In this document: positions 54,522 to 63,180 of the stretch, one piece after another
Numbering within the stretch: position 1 is the first letter of the stretch
How the letters are laid out: every line of letters starts with the position of its first letter
NCBI GenBank assembly: GCA_039586035.1
Contig: JBDHLD010000004.1
Location: forward strand, 146,684 to 210,683
Source of the DNA: JBDHHQ01 sp039586035
Lineage (GTDB): Bacteria > Gemmatimonadota > Gemmatimonadetes > Longimicrobiales > Gaopeijiaceae
DNA: 64,000 nucleotides
Direction: 5' to 3'
Notes under the pieces: generated by a model
The model's input: the letters and a program-made list of their open reading frames with translations, nothing else
Database searches by the model: none
Told to the model about the DNA's origin: nothing
Position numbers and translations under genes: made by a program

Positions 54522-55508
54522 CTACCGGTATGGGTCGTCCGTTGCCAGGAAGCGGGTCACGTAGTCCGCCACGCCGGCGGCCACGTCGACGAAGGGTTCC
54601 GAGTACCCGGCCTTCAGCAGCCGACCCATTTCGGCCCTTGTGTAGTACTGATAGCGGTCCCGGATCTCGGCGGGCGTGTCCACCCACCTGAACCCCGGCT
54701 CACGGCCCACGGCGGAAAAGAGCGCCTCGATGAGCTCGCGAAAGGTCTGGCCTCGACCCGTGCCGACGTTGAAAAGGCCGCTCACCTCCCGGTTCCTCAG
54801 AAGCCAGAGCATGACCTTCACGCAGTCGCCCACGTAGACGAAGTCCCGAGTCTGTCCGCCGTCCTCATAGCCGGGAACGTGGGCGCGAAACAGGGTTACG
54901 GGCTCGCCCGCCGCGGCCGTGGGGAAGGACTTGGCGACGACGCTCTGCATGTCGCCTTTGTGGTACTCGTTGGGACCGTAGACGTTGAAGAACTTCAATC
55001 CGGCCCACTGTGGCGGCGCCGGGTCGCCATCCGCGATCCGTCGGGCCACCCACCGGTCGAAGAGGTGCTTGCTCCACCCGTAGGCGTTCATGGGACGGAG
55101 GCGGGCCAGGCCGTCTGGCGAGCCGTCATCGTCAAACCCCCCCGACCCGTCGCCGTAGGTGGCGGCGGAGGAGGCGTAGACGAACGGAATGTCTGACTGA
55201 GCGCACCACCGCCACAGGGATTGGGACAGCCTGAAGTTGGTCTCGACAATGAGATCGGCGTCTCGCTCCGTCGTGGCCGAGATCGCGCCCATGTGGAAGA
55301 CGTAGCGGACGCGCGCGCCGTAGAGTCGCAGGAAGTCGGAAAGGCCGTCCGGATGGACCAGCTCGTCGACGCCGTGTTTGGCCAGGTTCTTCCACTTGTC
55401 GGCTTTGCCCAGGCGGTCGCAGACGGCCACCGTGGCGACGCCTTCCTCCAACAGGCCCGCGACCAGGTTCGATCCGATGAAGCCGGCTCCGCCGGTCACG
55501 AGGATCAT
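54522..55508 (-). CDS. hldD: ADP-L-glycero-D-manno-heptose 6-epimerase
   Basis: This 328-residue short-chain-type epimerase makes ADP-L-glycero-beta-D-manno-heptose for the inner core of lipopolysaccharide. It has GGAGFIGSN (6-14), the catalytic Y143 and K147 in NAYGWSKH, S113/S114 upstream, and the family motifs FFNVYGPNEYHKGDMQSV and FVYVGDCVKV. Its presence points to a Gram-negative outer membrane. No other LPS genes are adjacent. Confidence 0.95.
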   Translation of the reverse strand: MILVTGGAGFIGSNLVAGLLEEGVATVAVCDRLGKADKWKNLAKHGVDELVHPDGLSDFLRLYGARVRYVFHMGAISATTERDADLIVETNFRLSQSLWRWCAQSDIPFVYASSAATYGDGSGGFDDDGSPDGLARLRPMNAYGWSKHLFDRWVARRIADGDPAPPQWAGLKFFNVYGPNEYHKGDMQSVVAKSFPTAAAGEPVTLFRAHVPGYEDGGQTRDFVYVGDCVKVMLWLLRNREVSGLFNVGTGRGQTFRELIEALFSAVGREPGFRWVDTPAEIRDRYQYYTRAEMGRLLKAGYSEPFVDVAAGVADYVTRFLATDDPYR

Positions 55509-55704
55509 GCGGAGCCTGGTCCTTCGCGCTTCGACGTCGAGTCGGTCCGCCCGGACGGGGACATCAGGGAGACCCGGGTCCTGGCGCGATGTCTCTTCAT
55601 AGGTCGCTTCGGGTAAGGGGGCCTGGTCGCGGCACCGCGAGCGTACGCCTACCCCGGGGGCAGGAGGCGGGTTCGCGGGTGCGGGGCGAGGGCCGGTGCC
55701 AGGC

Positions 55705-58700
55705 TCAGCCCGGCGTCGTGGCCGTCACTGATTCACGCGTCGAGCACCCGGCTTCATTGCAGGCGCGGACCTGGAACTCGTAGTCCCGGCGCCGCTGGAG
55801 GCCGGTGGCGGTATACGTCGTAGTGTTGGGTCCCTGGGGGTCAGCCTCGGTCCAGCCGCCGCCCTGATTGACCCGTCTCCACCGGATCTCGAACCACTCC
55901 TCATTGTCGCTGTTGTCGGCCCAGCTCAGCCGCACCGAGCTCGACGACAGCGGTGTGGCCGTCAGGTCGGATACGGGCGCCGGAGGTGTGGGTGCCGCCG
56001 GTGTCGTGGCAGTCGCCACGCTGGAGAAGTCGGAGCAGCCGCCCGGGTTGCACGCCTGGACCCGGTACGAATACTCGGTCTCGGGCGAGACCGACCCATC
56101 GGAATACGCCGTCACGTTCTGCCCCGTGGTCGTCAGACCGGACCAATTTGCACCCCCGTCGGCGCTTCGCTCTACTCGGAAGCTGTCTTCGTCGGGGCTG
56201 TTGTCGGTCCAGGCCAGGTCCACCTGCTCGTGGGATACGGCGGTCGCCGATAGCCCGGAAGGGGCGGTGGGCGGAGGCGGCAGGGGTGTGGTGACCCCCG
56301 CCACGTTGGACGGCGTGGAGCACTGCGTCCCGGCGCAGGCGAGGACCCGGTAGTCGTACTCCGTGCCCGGCGCGACGGAGAGGTCCGAGTACGCCACGGC
56401 GTCCGCGCCCAGGGAGGCCACCTCGGCCCAGTCGCCGGCACCGCCCGTCCGCCGCTCGACCGAGAACCGATCCTCGTCATCGCTGTTGTCCGTCCAATCC
56501 AGGTCTACCCGGGTCGGTGATGCAGCAGCGGCGGCCAGGCCCGAAGGCGCGGTGGGCGGAGGCGGCAGCGGCGTGGTGACGCCGGCGACGTTGGAGGGGG
56601 CGGAGCACAGGGCGCCCAAACACGCGCGGACCCGGTAGTCGTATGCGGTGCCTGGCGCCACGGAAGCGTCCGAATACGCCACGACGTCGGTGCCGACCGA
56701 GGCGATCTCTGCCCAGGTGTTCGCACCACCAGGACTGCGCTCGACGGAGAACCGGTCCTCGTCGTCGCTGTTGTCCGTCCAGTCCAGGTCCACCTGCGTC
56801 GGTGAGGCGGCCGCCGCTCCGAGACCCGAGGGCGCTGTGGGCGGTGGCAGGGCCGGGGTCGTGACGCTGGCCACGTTGGACGGGGCCGAGCACAGCTCGC
56901 CGGTGCAGGCGATGACCCGGTAGTCGTACGACGTGGTGGCCACAACACTCAGGTCCGAGAACGCGACCACGTCCGCGCCGACGGTGGCGATCTCTGCCCA
57001 GGTGTTCGCACCTCCGGCACTGCGCTCGACGGAGAATCGATCTTCGCCGGCGCTGTTGTCCGTCCACTCGAGGTCGACCTGGGTGGGGCCCACGGCAGTG
57101 GCGCCGAGCCCCGAGGGCGCATCCGGAGTGGTCGTGGTGGTCGGCGTCGTGACGCTGGCCACGTTCGAGGGCAGGGAGCACAGGTCCGCGGCGCAGGCGA
57201 GGATCCGGTAGTCATACGACGTGCCCTCCGACACCGACTGGTCGGAGTATGCGACCACGTCGGGCCCTACGCTGGCGACCTCCTGCCAGGCGTTGGCGCC
57301 GCCCGGGCTGCGCTCGACCGCGAATCGGTCCTCGTCCTCGCCGCTGTTGTCCGTCCACTCGAGGTCCACCTGGTCCGGGGCCACCGCCACCGCCGAGAGG
57401 CCGCTGGGGGCAGAGGGGGGGCTGCCCATGACCAGGTCGACGCGCACGGTCTGGGGTGAGTTGGATGCCTGCGGCGAGGACACCGCTACGGTAGCCCCGT
57501 AGTTGCCGCTGGCGAGATCCCCGAGGGCGGCCCTGAGCTCGAGGTCGGTGGGGGCCTCCGTGGCGAGCAGCGCCGCTTGGAGCCAGCCCTGCGCCTGGCC
57601 GTCGTCGTACGTCACCGTCTGCGACAAGCCCGTGAGAGCCCCCCCACCTCCGTTGGTCACGGCCACCGTGACCGGCGCCGGATCCGCGCCACCGGGGAGC
57701 CCGGCGAACCGTACGAGAGACTCGGACAAGGCGATGGCTGGCGACCGGTCACCGACTCTGAGTGTCACGGTGACGGTCTGTGGACTATTCACCGCGACTG
57801 GCGAGCCGACCACCACCGAGGCCGTATACGTGCCAGGTGCCCTGCCGGCTGGGTCCACCCCGACCCGCAGGACCGTGGGGGCCGTGTCCTGGTCCAACCT
57901 CGCGTCGACCCACCCGGTGGGGCCGCTCCCGTAGTCGACCGCCACGGCCAGACCCGAGAGCACGCCACCCCCCCCGTTGTCGACGTCGATGGAGCGATCG
58001 GCGGGCGGCCCCGCTCCCTCGTCGACGTTGAAGTCGAGGCTCGAGGCGCTCAGGACGATGCTGGGCGGCGGCTCGGTCACCACCAACGAGACAGCCACGG
58101 ACTGGGGGCTGTTCAGCGCAACCGGCGACAGGACGTCGACCGTCGCCGTGTACGTACCCGCCACCAGTCCCGCGGCCGAGGCGGACAGCGAGAGGGTGGC
58201 GGGCGCGGTCGTGGGGCTCAACGACGCGACCAGCCAGCCGGCGGACTCAGCAGCACCATAGGTTACACCGGCGCCGAGCCCCGTCAGCTCCTGGCTCCCC
58301 AGGTTCGTCACGCCGACGGATGCCTGCGCCACGGTGGCGTCTCCCGGGTCGCGCTCGAACTCGACGGTCGATTGAGACAAGCCGATCACGGGCGCCGACT
58401 CGCTCACGTTGAAGGTGACCGTGACTGTACCCGTGCGTGCCCCTTGGGACGCGACGCGCACGAGCGCCACGTAGGTGCCGGGGTCCAGCGCGCCGGCCCG
58501 AGCCGATAGCCGGACCCTGGTGGGTGCCCGTGTGCCGGTGAGGGCGGCTTCCAACCATCCCGGCGAGCCCGCGACGTACTCGACGCTGGCAACCAGCCCC
58601 TCCAGCGATCCCGCGCCGTCGTTGAAGATCTCCACCGTGGCCGGCGTCGGATCGGGTCCGTCTGCCGAGCCCAGGAAGATCACTTCGGAGGGAGCGACGC

Positions 58701-59058
58701 CCACGGTGGGCCCACGTAGGACGGTCACCGTGCTGGACGCCGACGCCGTTTCGACGAAGGCGCGTACCGCGGTCACGCCTTCCCGGAGTCCAACCACACG
58801 CCCGGCCCTGTCGACGGTGGCGATTTCCGGCACGTCCACTGACCAGGTGATCTCGCGCCCGGAGAGCCGATTACCCTTGCTATCGGTAATGACGACGCTC
58901 AGCTGGACGCTGTCGCCTTCGATCAGGGAGGCTTCGGGCGGTGTGAGCTCCACGGAGGCAACGGACACCGTGATTACGGTGACCTTCTCGCACGACGCCA
59001 ACAATGCCGTGGCGCCAAGCAGGAGCGCAGCGAGACCGGGTCCTTCGCGTTTGAACAA
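55705..59058 (-). CDS. Large lipoprotein with Big-like, four repeated sheet domains and six fibronectin III repeats
   Basis: This 1,117-residue surface protein has lipobox LASC (C23), a bacterial Ig-like (Big2) domain (about 30-112), four similar domains of about 110 residues (each starting with a motif such as IGLSQSTVEF or IVLSASSLDF, resembling BACON-type sheets), and six fibronectin III repeats (about 558-1117) such as APSGLGAAAASPTQVDLDWTD. It starts at a TTG. It is likely exposed at the cell surface and may bind carbohydrate or protein; no enzyme domain is present. It shares no operon with hldD, which is 196 bp downstream on the same strand. Confidence 0.85.
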   Translation of the reverse strand: MFKREGPGLAALLLGATALLASCEKVTVITVSVASVELTPPEASLIEGDSVQLSVVITDSKGNRLSGREITWSVDVPEIATVDRAGRVVGLREGVTAVRAFVETASASSTVTVLRGPTVGVAPSEVIFLGSADGPDPTPATVEIFNDGAGSLEGLVASVEYVAGSPGWLEAALTGTRAPTRVRLSARAGALDPGTYVALVRVASQGARTGTVTVTFNVSESAPVIGLSQSTVEFERDPGDATVAQASVGVTNLGSQELTGLGAGVTYGAAESAGWLVASLSPTTAPATLSLSASAAGLVAGTYTATVDVLSPVALNSPQSVAVSLVVTEPPPSIVLSASSLDFNVDEGAGPPADRSIDVDNGGGGVLSGLAVAVDYGSGPTGWVDARLDQDTAPTVLRVGVDPAGRAPGTYTASVVVGSPVAVNSPQTVTVTLRVGDRSPAIALSESLVRFAGLPGGADPAPVTVAVTNGGGGALTGLSQTVTYDDGQAQGWLQAALLATEAPTDLELRAALGDLASGNYGATVAVSSPQASNSPQTVRVDLVMGSPPSAPSGLSAVAVAPDQVDLEWTDNSGEDEDRFAVERSPGGANAWQEVASVGPDVVAYSDQSVSEGTSYDYRILACAADLCSLPSNVASVTTPTTTTTPDAPSGLGATAVGPTQVDLEWTDNSAGEDRFSVERSAGGANTWAEIATVGADVVAFSDLSVVATTSYDYRVIACTGELCSAPSNVASVTTPALPPPTAPSGLGAAAASPTQVDLDWTDNSDDEDRFSVERSPGGANTWAEIASVGTDVVAYSDASVAPGTAYDYRVRACLGALCSAPSNVAGVTTPLPPPPTAPSGLAAAAASPTRVDLDWTDNSDDEDRFSVERRTGGAGDWAEVASLGADAVAYSDLSVAPGTEYDYRVLACAGTQCSTPSNVAGVTTPLPPPPTAPSGLSATAVSHEQVDLAWTDNSPDEDSFRVERSADGGANWSGLTTTGQNVTAYSDGSVSPETEYSYRVQACNPGGCSDFSSVATATTPAAPTPPAPVSDLTATPLSSSSVRLSWADNSDNEEWFEIRWRRVNQGGGWTEADPQGPNTTTYTATGLQRRRDYEFQVRACNEAGCSTRESVTATTPG
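55708..57387 (-). repeat. Tandem coding repeats (six fibronectin III units, about 280 bp each)
   Basis: Within the preceding gene, six units of about 93 codons repeat in direct orientation. Units two to four are the most alike, sharing DWTDNSDDEDRFSVER and a PPPPTAPSGL linker, and include near-identical DNA stretches, which suggests recent expansion or gene conversion. Confidence 0.75.
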
Positions 59059-59442
59059 GACCGACCCATCCCTGTCGTGGTGACCTCATGCCGTCGGCCA
59101 TGTCGACACGTCCGCCACCGAGCCGTCGGTCAACCTGGAGGGGATGACCTGAGGGGGAGCGGTGCCGGAGGGTCTAGGCCGGCGGAGGGCATCGGCGACT
59201 GCCGAACAGGCCCGTCGCGGACGCCTGAGGCGAATCGGGTACGGAAGTATTGAGTACCAGATGTTTATCGCGCAAGCACCCGACCTTCTCACGGACCGGG
59301 CGCAGGGCCACGCGTTGGCCCAGGGCTTGGAATCGTCCGAAGCGTCCAGGGGTGGGTACGGATCACCATACATGGAGAGCCGGGCCCGCATCCGCGAGCC
59401 CGGCCCTCTCGTATCCGTATGCCCCTTGGGGCGTTGTCGTAA
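59059..59442. other. 384-bp intergenic region with a hairpin after tRNA-Asn
   Basis: An inverted repeat at 59376-59409 (AGAGCCGGGC, loop, GCCCGG then CCCTCT with a two-base bulge) lies 34 nt beyond the tRNA 3' end in the minus direction and could be its terminator. The 59242-59275 stretch is AT-richer. I see no gene; the promoter of the large lipoprotein should be here. Confidence 0.4.
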
Positions 59443-59515
<73 letters not shown>

Positions 59516-59549
59516 ATGTGCCTGCGGCAAGCTGCGCCGACGGGAAGAA

Positions 59550-59578
59550 AAGCTATTAGCGGTCGTCATGGGTGTCAA
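59550..59578 (-). promoter_or_regulatory. Candidate tRNA-Asn promoter
   Basis: On the minus strand TTGACA (plus-strand 59573-59578) and TAGCTT (59550-59555) are 17 nt apart, and the -10 ends 34 nt before the tRNA 5' end. The -35 is perfect, the -10 is weak. Confidence 0.5.
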
Positions 59579-59635
59579 CCCGGAGACGACTGCTCCGGTG
59601 TCAGGTATGCTGTTCTCCCGCAACGGGTTGAGGAC

Positions 59636-60211
59636 CTACGCTCCGTCCGCCGACCTCCCGGGGGCTCCGATCTCACGATCGAGTCTCGAGAGGAGCTGAC
59701 GGATGGGATCGCTAACGTCGTGGGCTCGCGACCACAGCTCGTCGAACCTGCCGGCAGCCGCGTTCGCAGCCGCACTCCCGTGCTCGGATACGAACAGGGG
59801 TCCTGGGAGTGGAGTGGGTCTGAGGAACGAGTGCACCCCGATCAGGACCGAGAAGGGTCTGCCCTCCGCGCGGAACACGGAAAAGTCGGGGGCCCAGCCA
59901 CCCAGCGGCGCCGACCGAACGAGAATACGACCCTCGCCGAGGAGTCGGATCAGCAGTCGAAGATTCCTCGCGCGACCGGGGTCTGCCAACACGGACTCGG
60001 CCTCCGCGGCCAGGCGCAGCGCGTTCATCTCGGCGAGCAGGACACGGAGCTGGTGCAAATTGCCGACCTCGTCCAGACTGAGGTCCACCAAGCTGAGGCG
60101 GACCCGGGTGACCGCTACGTCCACTTCGCTGGCGAGCGAAGTCAGCCTCCCGAAGCGGTCTCTGAATCCATGAGAAGCTCGCTCGTCGAGCAGGGCAGTC
60201 GTGGTGGTCAT
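59636..60211 (-). CDS. Conserved hypothetical protein, PLD-like fold possible
   Basis: This 191-residue protein has no signal peptide or membrane helix. The pattern AVTRVRLSLVDLS, then LIRLLGEGRILVRSAPLGGWAPDFSVF and AAGRFDELWSRAHDV, resembles the C-terminal half of phospholipase D-like domain proteins that have lost the HKD catalytic motif; I am unsure of this. The start at 60211 lacks a good ribosome site. It lies 154 bp downstream of thymidine kinase on the same strand. Confidence 0.6.
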   Translation of the reverse strand: MTTTTALLDERASHGFRDRFGRLTSLASEVDVAVTRVRLSLVDLSLDEVGNLHQLRVLLAEMNALRLAAEAESVLADPGRARNLRLLIRLLGEGRILVRSAPLGGWAPDFSVFRAEGRPFSVLIGVHSFLRPTPLPGPLFVSEHGSAAANAAAGRFDELWSRAHDVSDPIRQLLSRLDREIGAPGRSADGA

Positions 60212-60365
60212 CGGAAGAAAGGAAGCGCGTGGAGCGGGGCGAGCCCATGTCAGCAGCGGCCGGGCCAGGCGGGGGCGATCAATGGCCTCGTCTCGACGGG
60301 CAGCACATTGGGGTGGACGCCTTCACCGAGTCCGGAGATCTCGAGACGGGACCCACTGCCCGGAT

Positions 60366-60995
60366 CTAGATCCGACCACCCCGCGATTCCATCTCCAGAT
60401 GCGTCTGGCTCCGGTCTCTCGCCGGGACGTCGTGGCACTTCCGACACCTGGCTTCGTAGGACTCCGAGCCGCCGACCTGGATCGTCGGACCTTCGGCCGG
60501 CGCCGGCTCACCGTCGATCAGGCGCTGGTTTCTCGTGGCTAGATCCCCACAGACCACGCAGATGGCATGCAGCTTGTCAATGCGCTCGGCAATGGCCAGA
60601 AGGTGTGGAATTGGTCCGAACGGCTCACCCCGGAAGTCCATGTCGGTACCGGCAATGATCACCCGCAGGCCCTCGTCCGCCAGACGATTGACGACTGCCG
60701 TCACCCCGGCGTCGAGAAACTGGGCTTCGTCGATGGCCACGACCTGGGTGCCGTCCTTCACCAACTCCGCGATCTGGACCGAGCTCGACACGGGGAGTGC
60801 CTCCACCTCCGTGCCGTCATGGGAGCTGATGGTGAAGACACCGCCATAACGGTCGTCCAGATGGGACTTGAACACCTGAACCCGCTTCCGCGCGATCAAG
60901 GCGCGGCGAACACGCCGGAGGAGCTCCTCGGACTTGCCGCTGAACATCACACCGGAAACGACTTCGACCCAGCCTTCTTGAGCGCCGTGGTACAT
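60366..60995 (-). CDS. tdk: Thymidine kinase
   Basis: This 209-residue type II thymidine kinase phosphorylates thymidine in salvage. The P-loop GVMFSGKSEE (15-24), AIDEAQFLD and zinc cysteines (CVVCGD and CRKCHD) are intact. Length is normal, with about 15 extra residues at the C-terminus. Confidence 0.95.
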   Translation of the reverse strand: MYHGAQEGWVEVVSGVMFSGKSEELLRRVRRALIARKRVQVFKSHLDDRYGGVFTISSHDGTEVEALPVSSSVQIAELVKDGTQVVAIDEAQFLDAGVTAVVNRLADEGLRVIIAGTDMDFRGEPFGPIPHLLAIAERIDKLHAICVVCGDLATRNQRLIDGEPAPAEGPTIQVGGSESYEARCRKCHDVPARDRSQTHLEMESRGGRI

Positions 60996-61263
60996 CTCGT
61001 TTCACGCACCGTACGAGGGGAGATTCTGGGGGAATCCGGTGGCCGGCTTCGCACCCCACTCAGCGGCTCCGGCCCTGTCCGTCCAGGGGAACTCGAGGGA
61101 ACCCTGGAACCTCGGTAACGTACGGAGGATCGAGTGGCGGTGCGACTCTGGGACGCAAGGGTGGAGGGCGCCCAATCCGCTGTCCACCAAACGGTTGCCA
61201 GTGTATCCTTGGAGCTCGACACGGCCAGCTCCGGCAGAGCTCCACCGACGTAGAGACATCAGA

Positions 61264-62859
61264 ATGAAGAAGCTCATTGCGGCCGCTGTGACGGGTGTAA
61301 CCGCAACGGTCCTGCTTGCAGGGGCCAGCCCTGAACCTCACGCGCAGGAGGCTCGCCCCAGGCTCGTGGTGCTGGTCGCCGTCGACCAGCTTCCTGGGCA
61401 TCTGCTCGACCGGTACGACTCGCTGTTCACCGGCGGGTTCCGGCGCCTCCGGGATCAGGGCTTCCGATTCACTCAGGCCAACCATTTCCATGCGAACACG
61501 GAGACCGCCGCAGGCCACGCCGCACTGAGCACGGGCGTGCTTCCCTTCCGCAACGGCATCGTGGCAAACAGCTGGCGGGAGCGCTCCGGAGACGAGTGGC
61601 AAGGCGTATACGCCGTCGAAGATTCGCTGTCACCGATATCGGGGATCCCGCAGCTCCCGGGTCGGTCACCAGCGAATCTCCTCCGGGACGGGTTGGGCGA
61701 CTGGATGCAGCAGGCCGATCCCGACGCCAAGATCCTGTCGCTCTCCCGTAAGGACCGGTCGGCGATCACGCTCGCTGGCCGCACCAGCGATGCGCACGTG
61801 TATTGGCTCGTCCCGTCGGCCAAGCGATGGGTCACGTCAGTCTATTACCGGGAGGCCTATTCCCGGTGGTTCGAGGCGTTCCATCAGCAGGTCTTGCCCG
61901 AGGTTCCTGCGGACTCCGTCTGGGAGAGCACGATCCCCGCTGGATCTGAGGTCATGGCCCGCCAAGACACTGCGGCGTACGAGTCAGACGGCGTACACAC
62001 CTACTTCCCGCACCGCTTCGTCGAGGAGGGCGATCTGGCATCCGAGCAGGGCTATGCGGCGTGGCTGTCGAGCACCCCGTGGGTCGATGACGCGACGCTG
62101 GCCCTGGCCGAGCACGGCATGCGAGCTCTCGAGCTAGGCCAGGACGACGTCCCCGACCTGCTGGGCCTGGCTCTGTCACAGACCGACATCGTGGGCCACC
62201 GGTTCGGCCCGTTGAGTCGCGAGCAGCTGGATAACCTGCTGCGACTGGATCGTCGCTTCGGCGAGTTCCTCACCTTCCTCGATGACTACGTGGGCGAGGG
62301 CCGTTGGGTGTTGGGTTTGTCGGCCGATCATGGTGTCCTGACGATGCCCGAATACCTCGCGGAGTCGGGCGAGTTCGGGAAGCGCACCACCCGGGCTGAG
62401 ATCACGGAGATGGTGGATGCCGTTCGTCGTGCATCTGCCGACGACAACGATCGGAGCCCGGCGGACGTGGCAGCCGAGGTAAAGGGAGCTCTCGAGGCGT
62501 TTGACTGGATCGACGCCGTCTACACCGCCTGGGACCTCCGAGATGGGGAGCCTGCAGACACGTTCGAGGTTCTTTACCGGAACTCGTATCTGCCCGAGCG
62601 GGCTACGGGCTTCTTCGGAGAGATGGGGGTCATGGTCCGACCCAGGGCCGGGGTGCTCGTGTCTACGGCCGCTCAGGGCACGTCTCACGGCTCTCCCTAC
62701 TGGTATGACCGACACGTGCCGCTGGCCTTCCTGGGTGCTGGCGTCAGCGCCGGATCCTCGGACCAAACGGCCAGAACCATCGACATGGCGCCCACCTTGG
62801 CCTCGCTAGCCGGGATCAGGACCCCGGACGATCTGGACGGTACCCCCTTGATCCACTAG
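61264..62859 (+). CDS. PafA-like alkaline phosphatase / phosphodiesterase
   Basis: This 531-residue protein has a signal peptide (MKKLIAAAVTGVTATVLLAG) and the alkaline phosphatase superfamily fold. The metal ligand is D41 in VAVDQLPG, the nucleophile threonine lies in NTETAAGH (T79 or T81), and further metal motifs are TDIVGHRFGP and SADHGVL. It resembles PafA-type monoesterases that release phosphate from organic esters outside the cytoplasm. The ATG at 61264 gives the signal peptide; upstream in-frame sequence overlaps the thymidine kinase side. Confidence 0.88.
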   Translation: MKKLIAAAVTGVTATVLLAGASPEPHAQEARPRLVVLVAVDQLPGHLLDRYDSLFTGGFRRLRDQGFRFTQANHFHANTETAAGHAALSTGVLPFRNGIVANSWRERSGDEWQGVYAVEDSLSPISGIPQLPGRSPANLLRDGLGDWMQQADPDAKILSLSRKDRSAITLAGRTSDAHVYWLVPSAKRWVTSVYYREAYSRWFEAFHQQVLPEVPADSVWESTIPAGSEVMARQDTAAYESDGVHTYFPHRFVEEGDLASEQGYAAWLSSTPWVDDATLALAEHGMRALELGQDDVPDLLGLALSQTDIVGHRFGPLSREQLDNLLRLDRRFGEFLTFLDDYVGEGRWVLGLSADHGVLTMPEYLAESGEFGKRTTRAEITEMVDAVRRASADDNDRSPADVAAEVKGALEAFDWIDAVYTAWDLRDGEPADTFEVLYRNSYLPERATGFFGEMGVMVRPRAGVLVSTAAQGTSHGSPYWYDRHVPLAFLGAGVSAGSSDQTARTIDMAPTLASLAGIRTPDDLDGTPLIH

Positions 62860-63180
62860 GGACTGGCACTTACACTTTCCTCTCCTCCCCTACAATCGGT
62901 TTGCGCCTCCCCCCGCGCGGACCGGTGCGCCCGGGTCCGCGGCGCACAAGCACGAAACAGCGGTTCTTCAAAGCTAAACCACCTGTTTACGGCGGTCGAC
63001 AATAGGGAAGAAAGTGCTTGACACGGGGAGCATTGCGCCCCATAAGTAAACATAATTTTCCGGGAACATCTGACTATTTCGACTGAACGCACGACCGAGA
63101 CGAAGGGAAGACCGCCAGAGGAGAGGGAGAGCGCTGAGGCAGGCCGACCCTTCGTCGAAGTGTCTAGAGCGGAACCGCGC
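62860..63180. other. 321-bp intergenic region with a GC hairpin
   Basis: A perfect 8-bp inverted repeat (CGCGGACC at 62916-62923 and GGTCCGCG at 62934-62941) lies downstream of the phosphatase and could act as a terminator, although no T-run follows. The second half holds the promoter described at 63018-63046. The region is open in the frame of the next gene from 63046, but with no good start before 63160. Confidence 0.45.
63018..63046 (+). promoter_or_regulatory. Strong-looking sigma-70 promoter with palindromic spacer
   Basis: TTGACA (63018-63023) is followed after exactly 17 nt by CATAAG (63041-63046), inside an AT-rich stretch. The spacer is almost entirely an inverted repeat, GGGGAGC-ATT-GCGCCCC (63025-63041). 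A palindrome between the -35 and -10 is where many repressors and MerR-type activators bind, so the downstream gene is probably regulated here. Confidence 0.6.

Noticed and set aside
60250..60447. A 65-residue leftward open frame overlapping the end of thymidine kinase
   Set aside because: No start signal, no recognisable domain and it overlaps tdk by about 80 nt.
62862..62880. A TGGCAC sequence after the phosphatase that resembles half of a sigma-54 promoter
   Set aside because: The expected TTGC at the -12 position is absent; spacing gives CTTT.
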